Source: Actinomadura barringtoniae
Lineage (GTDB): Bacteria; Actinomycetota; Actinomycetes; Streptosporangiales; Streptosporangiaceae
Direction of reading: 5' to 3'
DNA: 64,000 nucleotides
NCBI RefSeq assembly: GCF_017573505.1
Contig: NZ_JAGEOJ010000021.1
Coordinates: 144,882 to 208,881 of the forward strand
A program made the position numbers and the translations under genes. Below are positions 26,110 to 33,869 of this stretch, in pieces. Each line of letters opens with the position of its first letter. Positions within the stretch are counted from its first letter, which is position 1. A model generated the notes under the pieces. The model was not told the DNA's origin. It ran no database searches and saw nothing but the letters and a program-made list of their open reading frames with translations.

Positions 26110-27161
26110 TGGTGACACTGCTGGCGCTGGGCGCGGCGCTGGCGTACGGCGTCGCGGACTTCCTCGGCGGGGCCGTCGCCCGCCGTTCGACCGCCCTCAG
26201 AGCACTGCTGTGGTGCGTTCCGGCGGGGCTGCTGCTCGTCCTCGTCGCCACGGCCCTGACCGGCGGAACGCCCAGCGTCTCCGGCTTGGCCTGGGGATTC
26301 GGCGCCGGGCTGGCGGGCGGTACGGGCCTGATCACGTTCTACCGAGCCCTCGCCCGCGGCCCGATGAGCGTGGTCGCCCCGGTCTCGGCCCTCGCCGCCG
26401 CGATCCTGCCCGTGGCAGTCGGCCTCCTGCGCGGCGAGAAGCTCGACACGAACGTGATCCTGGGCGTCCTGCTCTGCCTGGTCGCGATCGGCCTGGTCAG
26501 CATGGAGAAGAACGACAAGAAGAAGGAAGAGACACCAGCCCATGGGCACCCTGCCCAGGGACGCCCTGCCCAGGGACGCCCTGCCCAGGGACGCCCTGCG
26601 CAGGGACGCCCCGCGCAGGGACGCCCCGCGCAGGGACACTCCGCGCAGGGACGCCCCGCCCCAGGGCACCCCGCCCCAGGGCACCCCGCATCGCGGCGTC
26701 CCGTCCAGGGGCGCGGCGTCCAGGGGCGCGGGCTCCTCGACAGCGGCCCTCTCATGGCGGGCATCTCGGGTGCCTGCTTCGGCATCTTCTTCATCATGCT
26801 CAAGCAGGCGGGCGATGGCGCAGGCCTTTGGCCCCTCGTCGCAGCCCGTACGGGCAACCTCGTGGTCATCGTCGTGGCGTTCATCTTCATGGCGCGCATG
26901 GGGGAGACCGGCCCCAAGGTCTCAGGCCGCTTCCTGATAGGCCTCGCCCTGCTTTCGGGAGCCTTGGACGCCTCGGCCAACGCGTTGTACTTCCTCGCCG
27001 TACAGGACGGCATGCTCAGCCTGGCCGCCGTACTGACCTCCCTCTACCCGGCCATCACGGTGCTGCTGGCCCGGGTCGCCTATAGCGAACGCCTTCGCGT
27101 CGTACAGCAAGTAGGCCTCGCCATAGCCGCAGCGGGCGTGGCACTCGTCACGGTCGGCTGA
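26109..27161 (+). CDS. EamA/DMT transporter with repeat-expanded central loop
   Basis: 350 residues. Two EamA halves of about five helices each. Between them, after NDKKKEE, sits a ~70-residue loop of AQGRP pentapeptide repeats (see the repeat entry), far longer than the few residues usual here. The second half (LMAGISGACFGIFFIMLK to the end) is intact. ATG 26109 overlaps the upstream stop. Probably exports a metabolite related to the B3/4 and XRE-cupin neighbours (inference). Confidence 0.85.
   Translation: MVTLLALGAALAYGVADFLGGAVARRSTALRALLWCVPAGLLLVLVATALTGGTPSVSGLAWGFGAGLAGGTGLITFYRALARGPMSVVAPVSALAAAILPVAVGLLRGEKLDTNVILGVLLCLVAIGLVSMEKNDKKKEETPAHGHPAQGRPAQGRPAQGRPAQGRPAQGRPAQGHSAQGRPAPGHPAPGHPASRRPVQGRGVQGRGLLDSGPLMAGISGACFGIFFIMLKQAGDGAGLWPLVAARTGNLVVIVVAFIFMARMGETGPKVSGRFLIGLALLSGALDASANALYFLAVQDGMLSLAAVLTSLYPAITVLLARVAYSERLRVVQQVGLAIAAAGVALVTVG
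26538..26720 (+). repeat. In-frame 15-bp tandem repeats inside the EamA gene
   Basis: Units close to CAGGGACGCCCTGCC repeat about seven times and then decay into CAGGGCACCCCGCC and CAGGGGCGCGGCGT variants, all multiples of three. They encode AQGRP/APGHP. Reading frame is kept, so slippage has been tolerated in a cytosolic loop of the transporter. Confidence 0.9.
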
Positions 27162-27196
27162 TCCGTACGAACCGGGCCCCGGATGCAAGCATGAGG

Positions 27197-27234
27197 GGAG
27201 CCGTGGCCAGAGGGGCGTCCCAGGCCACGGCTCC
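27197..27234. terminator. Bidirectional hairpin terminator
   Basis: GGAGCCGTGGCC (27197-27208) and GGCCACGGCTCC (27223-27234) form a perfect 12-bp stem with a 14-base loop, followed by TTCTTC. It separates the convergent transporter and roadblock-like genes. Confidence 0.88.
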
Positions 27235-27243
27235 TTCTTCTGC

Positions 27244-27672
27244 TCACAGGCCGGCGTGGTCTTTGACCACTCGCCTCGCCTGCGCGAACAGCATTCCGAC
27301 GTTCACCGACTTACGGCAGACGATGACCGCGACGACGTCCTCGCGGGAGTTCATGCGCAGGAAGAGATGGGTCACGTTGTCGCTGTTGACCAGGACCTCC
27401 TGGAAGTAGTGCTGGTCGCTGTCCAGGCCGCGGCGCTCCTTGAAGACGTCCTCGATCATGACGACCGTGCGGCCCTGGAAGAGGTCGAGCGTCGCGCCGG
27501 CGAGCAGGTCCATGACCTCCGGCGGGTGGCTCTCCACGGTCTCGTACGCGAGCAGCATCCCGGTGGACATGTCCACCACGCCCGCCGCGACGCAGTCGGG
27601 CACGTCCGCCTGCAACGTCTTGACGAGTGAGGCGACCTGGTCGCCGAAGCCCGCGTTGTGTTTGTTCGGCAT
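27244..27672 (-). CDS. Roadblock/LC7-like protein
   Basis: 142 residues from ATG 27672 (GAAGGAG). An alpha/beta fold with a central pattern of roadblock proteins: DCVAAGVVDMSTGMLLAY opening strands, a helix with PPEVMDLLAGATLDLFQG, and DNVTHLFLRM-DVVAVIVC strands. Roadblock proteins usually dimerise and act on small GTPases or as sensors. It begins two bases after the stop of a second roadblock gene, so the two are co-translated. No small GTPase gene adjoins. Confidence 0.7.
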   Translation of the reverse strand: MPNKHNAGFGDQVASLVKTLQADVPDCVAAGVVDMSTGMLLAYETVESHPPEVMDLLAGATLDLFQGRTVVMIEDVFKERRGLDSDQHYFQEVLVNSDNVTHLFLRMNSREDVVAVIVCRKSVNVGMLFAQARRVVKDHAGL

Positions 27673-27674
27673 TC

Positions 27675-28049
27675 CTATTCTCCTTCGATGAGGATCGAAC
27701 CGATCCGATCTAGGGTCGGCTGCGAGTCGCTGTGCAGCCGTCCGATGTCCAGGCCCTCGTCGCCGAGGACGACCATCAGCGCCAGGTCCCCGAGTGCGTA
27801 CACGGCCGTGTATCCGCGGCTGCAATAGGCGACCGCCTGATCGAGCGCGCCCTGGTCGGCGACCGTCACCGTGCGCCGGGCTATCCCGAGGCCGGCCGCG
27901 GCCACCGCCGCGAGACTGTGCGGGTCGATGCCGTCCCCGGTGTCGGCGGCGACGAGCAGGCCGTCGACGGCGGCCACCACGGTGCCGGTGACTCCGGTGA
28001 TCTGCTCCCGCAGTCCCCGCATCTCGGCGAGCATTGCGTCGTGATTCAT
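27675..28049 (-). CDS. Roadblock/LC7 domain protein
   Basis: 124 residues from ATG 28049 (GAGGAG). Clear roadblock/LC7 pattern: ITGVTGTVVAAVDGLLVAAD, the helix SLAAVAAAGLGIARRTV, and YTAVYALGDLALMVVLGDEGLDIG. Second gene of a three-gene unit (PATAN-like, roadblock, roadblock-like). In related actinomycete clusters such proteins accompany conservon GTPases, which are missing here. Confidence 0.85.
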   Translation of the reverse strand: MNHDAMLAEMRGLREQITGVTGTVVAAVDGLLVAADTGDGIDPHSLAAVAAAGLGIARRTVTVADQGALDQAVAYCSRGYTAVYALGDLALMVVLGDEGLDIGRLHSDSQPTLDRIGSILIEGE

Positions 28050-28144
28050 GGCTGATCTCCTCGCGGATGTGCGCACATAAGAACTCCAGAACGCGCTCTT
28101 TGTCCGCTCCTCGCACGCCTTTCACCGGCATGCGCCGTCCGATT

Positions 28145-29272
28145 TCAACCATCGAATCCCCCTGGGCGTCCGCGAAGGCGTAGAAAATCACGCCAATGGA
28201 CGCCAGTTCCGTCCCTTTCTTCGTCGTCTTCTCCCGCGATGCCCGGGTCCCGTCTGCGCCGGGGCAGCTCCACCGGAACGATCGGCCCGGTCGCTTCCGC
28301 GGAGCCGGCCGTTCCCCCGGACCCGGCCGTTCCCCCGGCCTCGGTCGCTTCCGCGCCCCAGGTCGTTCCCTTGGCCCCGGCCGTCCGCATCGCCCCGGCC
28401 GCTCCTTCGGGCCCGGCCGTGCCCGCCGCCCCGACCGCCCCCTCGAACCCGGCTGTCCCCGCGCCCGCGCTCGCGGCCGCTCCCGCCGCCCCGTCCTCCT
28501 CGGTCGCTCCGCCATAGCCGCCGGCCAGCGTGCCCTCGGCCGAGTCCGGTTGCGGAGGAAGGCGAGGTAGGAGCGGTCTGGAGTTGCCGGGCATGCGCGG
28601 GACCGGCTGCTCGACCGCGACCCGTTCCAGCAGGCCCTCCGTGAGCATGCGGGAGGCCTCCACGGTCACCGTGTAGACGCTGCGCCCCGTCATGAACGCG
28701 ATGTCGCGCGCGCAGCGCCGCCCGTCGCTGAGCTGCAAGATCTCCTTGCGTACGGGCACCTCGTCGTGCGCCCGCCCCAGCCGCCCCGTTCCGCGTACGA
28801 ACCGTTCGCGATGAGGCAGGACGGCGTCCGGCAGCGAGGCGAGGGCGTCCAGGCGGCGCCGGGCCTCGTGCAGGAGCCGTTCCGGGTCCTCGCCCCGCCC
28901 GCCCTCCATCTCGCTCGTGCTGTGCAGAACGCAGTCGCTCATCTGCCCCGCGAGGATGGCGAACGTGGCGTCGACGGCCGCCATCAGCCGGATCACGTGC
29001 AGCTCCGCCGCACCGATCTGGCCGTCGTGCACCGGCTTGCCACCGGAGCGTTCGCCGTCGCTGATCCGGCCTGAACGCGCCAGCAGCGTCTCGGGCCCGG
29101 GCGCGCCCGGGCTCTCGACGGCCAGCACGAGTCCCCGGGCGAGCCGGAAGACACCGCCGGGTTGCCCCGCGATCTGCAGATACCCCGAGGCCTGCCCGGT
29201 CGCGCACCGCTCCAGCGCGCGATGAAGCAGGCGGTACCCGGCGGCGTCGAGGGATTCCCGAATACCGGACAT
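28145..29272 (-). CDS. PATAN/DUF4388-like protein with low-complexity tail
   Basis: 375 residues from ATG 29272 (AAGGGGAA). Residues ~10-110 resemble the PATAN (DUF4388) fold (SGYLQIAGQPGGVFRLARGLVLAVES); ~115-240 is helical with a winged-helix look at the end (RKEILQLSDGRRCARDIAFMTGRSVYTVTVEASRMLTEGLLERV). The last ~110 residues are Gly/Ala/Thr repeats (GAAGAMRTAGAKG and similar). First gene of the unit with two roadblock proteins; a 95-base gap separates it from the next. Regulatory or signalling role likely, details unknown. Confidence 0.7.
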   Translation of the reverse strand: MSGIRESLDAAGYRLLHRALERCATGQASGYLQIAGQPGGVFRLARGLVLAVESPGAPGPETLLARSGRISDGERSGGKPVHDGQIGAAELHVIRLMAAVDATFAILAGQMSDCVLHSTSEMEGGRGEDPERLLHEARRRLDALASLPDAVLPHRERFVRGTGRLGRAHDEVPVRKEILQLSDGRRCARDIAFMTGRSVYTVTVEASRMLTEGLLERVAVEQPVPRMPGNSRPLLPRLPPQPDSAEGTLAGGYGGATEEDGAAGAAASAGAGTAGFEGAVGAAGTAGPEGAAGAMRTAGAKGTTWGAEATEAGGTAGSGGTAGSAEATGPIVPVELPRRRRDPGIAGEDDEERDGTGVHWRDFLRLRGRPGGFDG

Positions 29273-29630
29273 GATTCCCCTTGGCTGGATCATCCGCCAA
29301 AAGAAGCGTGAATTCGTACCGCGCGAAGAACCATGTCTAGCAGCCGTGAGTGGTCATTCCCGGCTAGTAGCGAAAACTGGATATGGGTGGAAATTTCAGC
29401 AATGCGAAAACTGTCATTGCCCGTATAAATCAGGATCGATGCCCGGGAATCCCGTTTTCTTGATCCCCAACCCCGCCGATTGGTCCTCTACCTGCGAGGT
29501 CTCGCCTACCTGCCAGAGAACCAACGCAAATTACGACACATGACGCCACTTGTTGCCCCAAATGCCCGCAAATACGCTCCTCCAGACCTGACCCGGGTCA
29601 CGCAGTGTCGCTCCAGAGGAGGACCCCCGC
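29273..29630. other. 358-base gap between divergent genes
   Basis: No gene found. AT content is clearly higher than in neighbouring coding DNA between 29290 and 29560. It must hold the promoters of the PATAN-like gene (leftward) and the snapalysin gene (rightward), but I see no convincing palindrome or sigma motif. Confidence 0.6.
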
Positions 29631-30176
29631 ATGCTGCGACGCAGAGGAGCACAGGCGCTGATCGGTGCCGCCGCGATCTCGTTCTCGATCACCCTCGCCC
29701 CCGCCGCCCACGCCGCCACCACCACGCTGTACTACGACGACAGCCAGGCCGCCGAGTTCAAGAGCGCCGTGGCCGCCGGCGCCCAGGTCTGGAACACCAA
29801 CGTCACCAACGTCCGCCTGGTCAAGGCCCCCGCCGGCCGCCGCGCCGAGATCAAGATCATCGCCACCAACGGCTGGCCGCAGTCGATCCTCGGCCCGATC
29901 CGCCCCGGCGGCAGCGGAACGGTCTGGTTCGGCCGCGAGGCGGTGAACGAGGGCTACAACACCACCCGCATCGCCGCGCACGAGCTCGGCCACAGCCTCG
30001 GCCTGCCCGACCGCAAGCCGGGCCCCTGCTCGTCGCTGATGTCCGGCTCCACCGGCGGCGTCTCGTGCACCAACGCCACCCCGAACGCCTCCGAGAAGGC
30101 CGCCGTCCAGTCCAACTACAGCTCCGCCCTGACGACGACCCCGCGCACCGGCGCCGTCCTCACCGACGCTCCCTGA
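29631..30176 (+). CDS. Snapalysin-like extracellular zinc protease (M7)
   Basis: 181 residues. A signal peptide of ~29 residues ends at AHA, followed by a mature protein of ~152 residues with HELGHSLGLPD (~117-127), the metzincin-type HExxHxxGxxD signature of snapalysin, whose third ligand is Asp. Two Cys pairs flank the C-terminal half (PCSSLMSG, VSC). GAGGAGG precedes ATG 29631. Streptomyces snpA usually has a divergent LysR gene; none is present here. Secreted, casein-type protease activity expected. Confidence 0.92.
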   Translation: MLRRRGAQALIGAAAISFSITLAPAAHAATTTLYYDDSQAAEFKSAVAAGAQVWNTNVTNVRLVKAPAGRRAEIKIIATNGWPQSILGPIRPGGSGTVWFGREAVNEGYNTTRIAAHELGHSLGLPDRKPGPCSSLMSGSTGGVSCTNATPNASEKAAVQSNYSSALTTTPRTGAVLTDAP

Positions 30177-30242
30177 CGGACGTGCCCTCCGCGACCAACA
30201 CATCCCCTGGCCGCGGAGGGCACCCCCGTGCATGCTGATGGC

Positions 30243-30551
30243 GTGACCAGAGCGTCCAGAGTCGTCTTCACGCGTCCGAAATGGCGCTACCGCGACGCGA
30301 TCCGCTCCTACCGCCTGTACATCGATGACGTGCCGTGCGGGAAGATCAAGGCCGGTGGAGAGCTCACGATCGACCTCCACCCCGGCCGACACATCGCCGA
30401 GGCCCGCATCGACTGGTCGGGCAGCCCCAGACTGAGGTTCACGGCCCAGGAGGGCCAGACCACCCGCATCCAGGCCGCCCCTGCGGGCAACGCGCTGAAG
30501 TTCTGGCAGGCGTTCACCCACGCGGGCTATGTGGAGCTGACCTTGCTCTAG
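30243..30551 (+). CDS. Small beta-rich hypothetical protein
   Basis: 102 residues from GTG 30243 (ATG 30228 also possible). Predicted mostly strands; YRLYIDDVPCGKIKAGGELTIDLHPGRHIAEARIDW resembles the short PEGA-like beta sandwich, where GxHxxxA recurs, but the match is loose. No signal peptide. It overlaps the 3' end of the convergent MEDS gene by four bases. Confidence 0.6.
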   Translation: MTRASRVVFTRPKWRYRDAIRSYRLYIDDVPCGKIKAGGELTIDLHPGRHIAEARIDWSGSPRLRFTAQEGQTTRIQAAPAGNALKFWQAFTHAGYVELTLL

Positions 30552-31366
30552 CTCACGACGAACGACAGGTGCGGGTGGTGGGAGCTGATGCCCTGCCGCA
30601 GCGCCCTGGTGGCCTCCGCCGTACCGCGGATCGTGACCCGGATGCCCGTCTGGGCGATCTTGTAGAGCGCCTGCATCACCGCGCTGCTGAGGAACGTGGT
30701 CACCGCGAGGTCGATGATGACCCCGGTGTCGAACGGCAGATGCGGCAGCGCCCACGTGATCCGCTGCACCGCGTAGGTGTCCAGGTCGCCCTCGGCCCGC
30801 AGTTCCCCTTCGTCGCTGTAGAGCCGGAACTGCGGTACCGGACTCGAGCTCGACAGCAGCGGATGCAGCGTCGCGGTGTTGCGGAGCCGGTCGATGTCGA
30901 CCCGTTCCCGGTCGAACGCGCACAGTCCGATGACCGGCTGCTTCGACATCAGCTGGTCCGCGACCATCTCCCACCGCAGCCACGCCCGGAACCGCTCGTC
31001 ATTACTGAGCAAGGGCGTATTGTCCGCCGCGACCCGGATCGCCTCGTACCCCTCGGCCTGAGCCTCGGCCAGCGCCTGAAGGAAAACAGTCCGCTGATGC
31101 GCCGCGTGCACGACGCCCGAGGCGCCATAGACCTCGGCGATGCTCGCGACCGTGAGCACGCCCGAGTCGATCAGATGATCCATGCCCTCGAGCCTGCTGG
31201 CGTTCGGGTCCTCGGCCACGTACATCAGCCGCTCACCCGCCGCCGCCCCCGTCGCGAGGAAGTCCCGCGCCAGCGCCGGAAACTCGTCCGGCCCCGAGTA
31301 CACCCACCCGATGTGGTCGTGGGGTCCGATCCCTACCAGCTCAGCGCACGTGCCGTGATGCCGCAT
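30548..31366 (-). CDS. MEDS/STAS-domain sensor protein
   Basis: 272 residues from ATG 31366 (GGGAGGG). Residues ~10-165 match the MEDS (DcmR-type sensory) domain: HIGWVYSGPDEFPALARDFLATGAAAGERLMYVAED, and the SNDERFRAWLRWEMVADQLMSK block. The C-terminal ~85 residues are STAS-like (FDTGVIIDLAVTTFLSSAVMQALYKI). Such fusions act as anti-anti-sigma-like stress sensors in actinomycetes. No partner kinase nearby. Confidence 0.85.
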   Translation of the reverse strand: MRHHGTCAELVGIGPHDHIGWVYSGPDEFPALARDFLATGAAAGERLMYVAEDPNASRLEGMDHLIDSGVLTVASIAEVYGASGVVHAAHQRTVFLQALAEAQAEGYEAIRVAADNTPLLSNDERFRAWLRWEMVADQLMSKQPVIGLCAFDRERVDIDRLRNTATLHPLLSSSSPVPQFRLYSDEGELRAEGDLDTYAVQRITWALPHLPFDTGVIIDLAVTTFLSSAVMQALYKIAQTGIRVTIRGTAEATRALRQGISSHHPHLSFVVS

Positions 31367-31572
31367 GAGCACCCTCCCTGAGGACGGCCGACAAGCCACG
31401 CAAACACACAATCGGACGCCACGTCAGTACTACGCCCGCTACCTCTGTGTCGCCGCAGTTTCGCTCACTGTAGACACCCCCGCCACCCCGGGGGCCGAAA
31501 CTGCAGACCGGCTATAGATCCTGCGGAGGGGTTTCGAGGGCTACTGAGACTGGAAGTGGGCCTGAAAACGCT

Positions 31573-31600
31573 GAGGGCGGGACCCGTGGGTCCCGCCCTC
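31573..31600 (-). terminator. Terminator downstream of tRNA-Ser(CGA)
   Basis: GAGGGCGGGACCC and GGGTCCCGCCCTC form a 13-bp perfect stem with a two-base turn. It is 34 bases beyond the tRNA 3' end in the direction of tRNA transcription. Confidence 0.8.
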
Positions 31601-31633
31601 ATACGCGTTAGGCCAGGTGGACGGCCATCTTGG

Positions 31634-31721
31634 TGGCGGTGGTGGTGGGATTCGAACCCACGGAAGCTTGCACTTCACACGCTTTCGAGGCGTGCGCCCT
31701 CGTCCACTAGGCGACACCACC
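31634..31721 (-). tRNA. tRNA-Ser (anticodon CGA)
   Basis: Read leftward from 31721: acceptor GGTGGTG pairs with CACCACC, discriminator G, encoded CCA. Anticodon stem CACGC/GCGTG closes the loop CTCGAAA, anticodon CGA (codon UCG). A long variable arm and the T arm GTGGG-TTCGAAT-CCCAC are present. Intact class II tRNA. tadA starts upstream in the same direction, ten bases before the tRNA. Confidence 0.97.
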
Positions 31722-31731
31722 GCGGGAGAGC

Positions 31732-32205
31732 CTACCCGACTCTGCGGTGCACAAAGAACTCGGTGAGGAGTGCGCCGCACTCGTCGGCGAGGACCTCGGC
31801 GAGGACCTCGGGGCGGTGGTTGAGGCGGCGGTCCCGTACGACATCCCAGAGGGAGCCGACGGCGCCCGCCTTGCGGTCGATGGCGCCGTACACGAGGCGG
31901 TCCAGGCGGGCCTGAACGATGGCGCCGGCGCACATCGTGCAGGGCTCCAGGGTGACGATCAGGGTGCAGCCCGAGAGGCGCCAGGTGCCCAGGGTGGCGG
32001 ACGCGGCGCGCATGGCGACGATCTCCGCGTGGCCGGTGGGGTCGGCGGTGCGTTCTCGGTCGTTGTGGCCCTTGCCGATCACATTGTTCGAGGCGTCCAG
32101 GACGATGGCGCCTACGGGGACCTCGCCGGCGTCGTACGCCAGGCGTGCCTCGGTGAGCGCGCGGCGCATCGCGGGCTCGTACGAGGGCTCGGTGAGATCA
32201 GTCAC
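31732..32205 (-). CDS. tadA: tRNA-specific adenosine deaminase
   Basis: 157 residues. Deaminase zinc motifs GHAEIVAMRA (His and catalytic Glu) and PCTMCAG (two Cys) with the right spacing; length matches TadA. Converts A34 to inosine in tRNA-Arg(ACG). Its start overlaps by eight bases the stop of the upstream TadA-associated gene, and its end lies just before tRNA-Ser(CGA), an arrangement conserved in many actinomycetes. Confidence 0.93.
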   Translation of the reverse strand: MTDLTEPSYEPAMRRALTEARLAYDAGEVPVGAIVLDASNNVIGKGHNDRERTADPTGHAEIVAMRAASATLGTWRLSGCTLIVTLEPCTMCAGAIVQARLDRLVYGAIDRKAGAVGSLWDVVRDRRLNHRPEVLAEVLADECGALLTEFFVHRRVG

Positions 32206-32635
32206 GGAGCCGGTCGAACTCCTCGCCGAAGCCGGCGATCTCGGCGACCGTCAGGAGCGCGTCGCCCGGTACGGCGCGTTCGCCGAGATCGGTGACGCGC
32301 TTGGCGTCGACGCCGAGGTCGTCCAGGAGGGCGGGGTCGCCGGCGGCGTCGCCGTCGGGAACCTCGCCGACCAGCTGGTGGAACAGGCCGCCCAGGCCGT
32401 CCTCGCGTACGGCGGACACGAAGGCGCGCGGGTCGTCCTCGCCGTCGAGGCGGACGATCGCGAACCAGTCGTCGTCCTGCTCGATCAGGAGCAGCACCGG
32501 ATCGCCGTAGGACTCCACGGCGGCCTCGCGCATCAGATCGGCGACGTCGTCGACGCTCTCGGCCTCGGCGAGCACGGCCTCGGTCCCCACCCAGCCCTGC
32601 GGGGTCTGGGCGAAGACGGCGGCGAAGTAGGACAC
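32198..32635 (-). CDS. TadA-associated protein
   Basis: 145 residues from GTG 32635. VSYFAAVFAQTPQGWVG start, LLLIEQDDDWFAIVRLDGEDDPRAFVSAV and LGDAAGDPALLDDLGV match the small acidic protein annotated tRNA adenosine deaminase-associated in actinomycetes. Function unknown, but strict operon conservation with tadA suggests a partner or chaperone. Weak ribosome site at the GTG; no better start. Confidence 0.8.
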   Translation of the reverse strand: MSYFAAVFAQTPQGWVGTEAVLAEAESVDDVADLMREAAVESYGDPVLLLIEQDDDWFAIVRLDGEDDPRAFVSAVREDGLGGLFHQLVGEVPDGDAAGDPALLDDLGVDAKRVTDLGERAVPGDALLTVAEIAGFGEEFDRLRD

Positions 32636-32733
32636 GTGCTTATTGTGACCCAACGGGTTGCGTTGGACACACCCTTGGACGCCCGCATTTGACCACATCG
32701 GACGGCCGGGCCGTCCGATCGTGCGGATGAACG

Positions 32734-33219
32734 TCAGGAGACCGCGTCGAGGGCCCGTTCGAAGGGCGTCGCGAACCCGAGCCGTCCGGCGATGCTCAGC
32801 AGCATCTCGTCGGGATAGAGCTCCAGGTCACCAGAGATCGCGCCGAGCTCCATCTCGTCCAGCCCCAGGTCGGAGAAGATCGACATGTCGCCGACCGGCA
32901 GCACCTGGTCGAGCTCCTCGTCCTCGGGGATCGGGATGTCCAGGTAGTCGAGCACCTGACCGGCGAGCGCCCAGTCCACCGACGCCGTGACGTCGGAGAG
33001 GAACACCATCGCCTCACCGGCCACCAGGCGGATCGCGACGAAGAAGTCGTCGCCGACCGAGACCAGCCCGATCGTCCCGCCGAGGCTCGGCTGCTGGCGC
33101 AGCGCGTGGATCAACCCCGTCAGGTCCTCGGTCAGCGCGACCGGGAGGATCTCGGCCTCCCACTGGTCGTCTTCCCGATACACCACGACGGCGAAGTCCG
33201 TCGCGTCCACATCCGTCAT
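32734..33219 (-). CDS. Second TadA-associated-like protein (paralogue of the neighbour)
   Basis: 161 residues from ATG 33219. Layout mirrors the 145-residue neighbour: an N-terminal YREDDQWEAEILPV strand pair, a middle VGDDFFVAIRLVAGEAMVFLSDV segment and an acidic C-terminal half ending DLGLDEMELGAI. The two acidic proteins probably arose by duplication. Likely expressed with tadA; 98 bases separate the pair. Confidence 0.75.
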   Translation of the reverse strand: MTDVDATDFAVVVYREDDQWEAEILPVALTEDLTGLIHALRQQPSLGGTIGLVSVGDDFFVAIRLVAGEAMVFLSDVTASVDWALAGQVLDYLDIPIPEDEELDQVLPVGDMSIFSDLGLDEMELGAISGDLELYPDEMLLSIAGRLGFATPFERALDAVS

Positions 33220-33360
33220 TTCCACCCCACCGGCGCGGTTCCTGCCAGGGCATGGTCGCAGATGCAGCGCGCCCTCGCGTACCCCACCGGCAAACTCGCG
33301 TCGCACGGCGGAGCCGCGGCGCAGGTTCCGGCGCCGCGGAACGAACCTACTTGATCCGGG

Positions 33361-33786
33361 TCAGTTGATACGGAAAGTGCGGTGCCGCAACGCCGCATGA
33401 ATCCGCGCCCGCCGGGAGCGGTGCGGCGTCACGCGCCTGCGGAGCTCGCGAGCCTCGGCCAGTTCGCGCAGGAAGATCGCCCGGCGCCGCAGATGCTCGC
33501 GGACCTCCTCGGGCGAGACCTCCTCGGCCTGGGCCGGGCGGCTCGCTTCGCCGTCCGTCGCCTGGGCGGGCTTGGCGCCTGAACGTGCGTCCGACCGTGC
33601 GTCCGCTCGCTCGTCCGGGCGTGCGCCGGGGCGTGCGGTGGCCCGTGCGTCCGCACGTGCGTCGTCTGATGCGTCCTGAACTGTGGTGTTGGCGGGATCC
33701 GCCGATCCCTCTGAGGCGGGCACGGCGGGGGCCGGACCCCTGGGCCGGCTGGGGTCTGTCGGCCTTTCGTTGCGATCTCGGCTCAT
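33361..33786 (-). CDS. Hypothetical Arg/Ala-rich protein
   Basis: 141 residues from ATG 33786. The middle is low-complexity Asp-Ala-Arg-Ala repeats (DARADARATARPGARPDERA) and the C-terminal ~50 residues are a basic helix (VREHLRRRAIFLRELAEARELRRRVTPHRSRRARIHAALRHR). Divergent from upp. Possibly real because the helical C-terminus has coding-like composition, but the repeats make it uncertain. Confidence 0.5.
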   Translation of the reverse strand: MSRDRNERPTDPSRPRGPAPAVPASEGSADPANTTVQDASDDARADARATARPGARPDERADARSDARSGAKPAQATDGEASRPAQAEEVSPEEVREHLRRRAIFLRELAEARELRRRVTPHRSRRARIHAALRHRTFRIN

Positions 33787-33869
33787 ACCGCCATACTGCC
33801 CAGCACAGGACACTCCTATCCACTTGGGTACGGGGTGGTGGGTCGTCGCAGGTGGGCTACGGTGAGCGC

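Noticed and set aside
27244..29272. A conservon
   Set aside because: No sensor kinase, DUF742 protein or GTPase adjoins.
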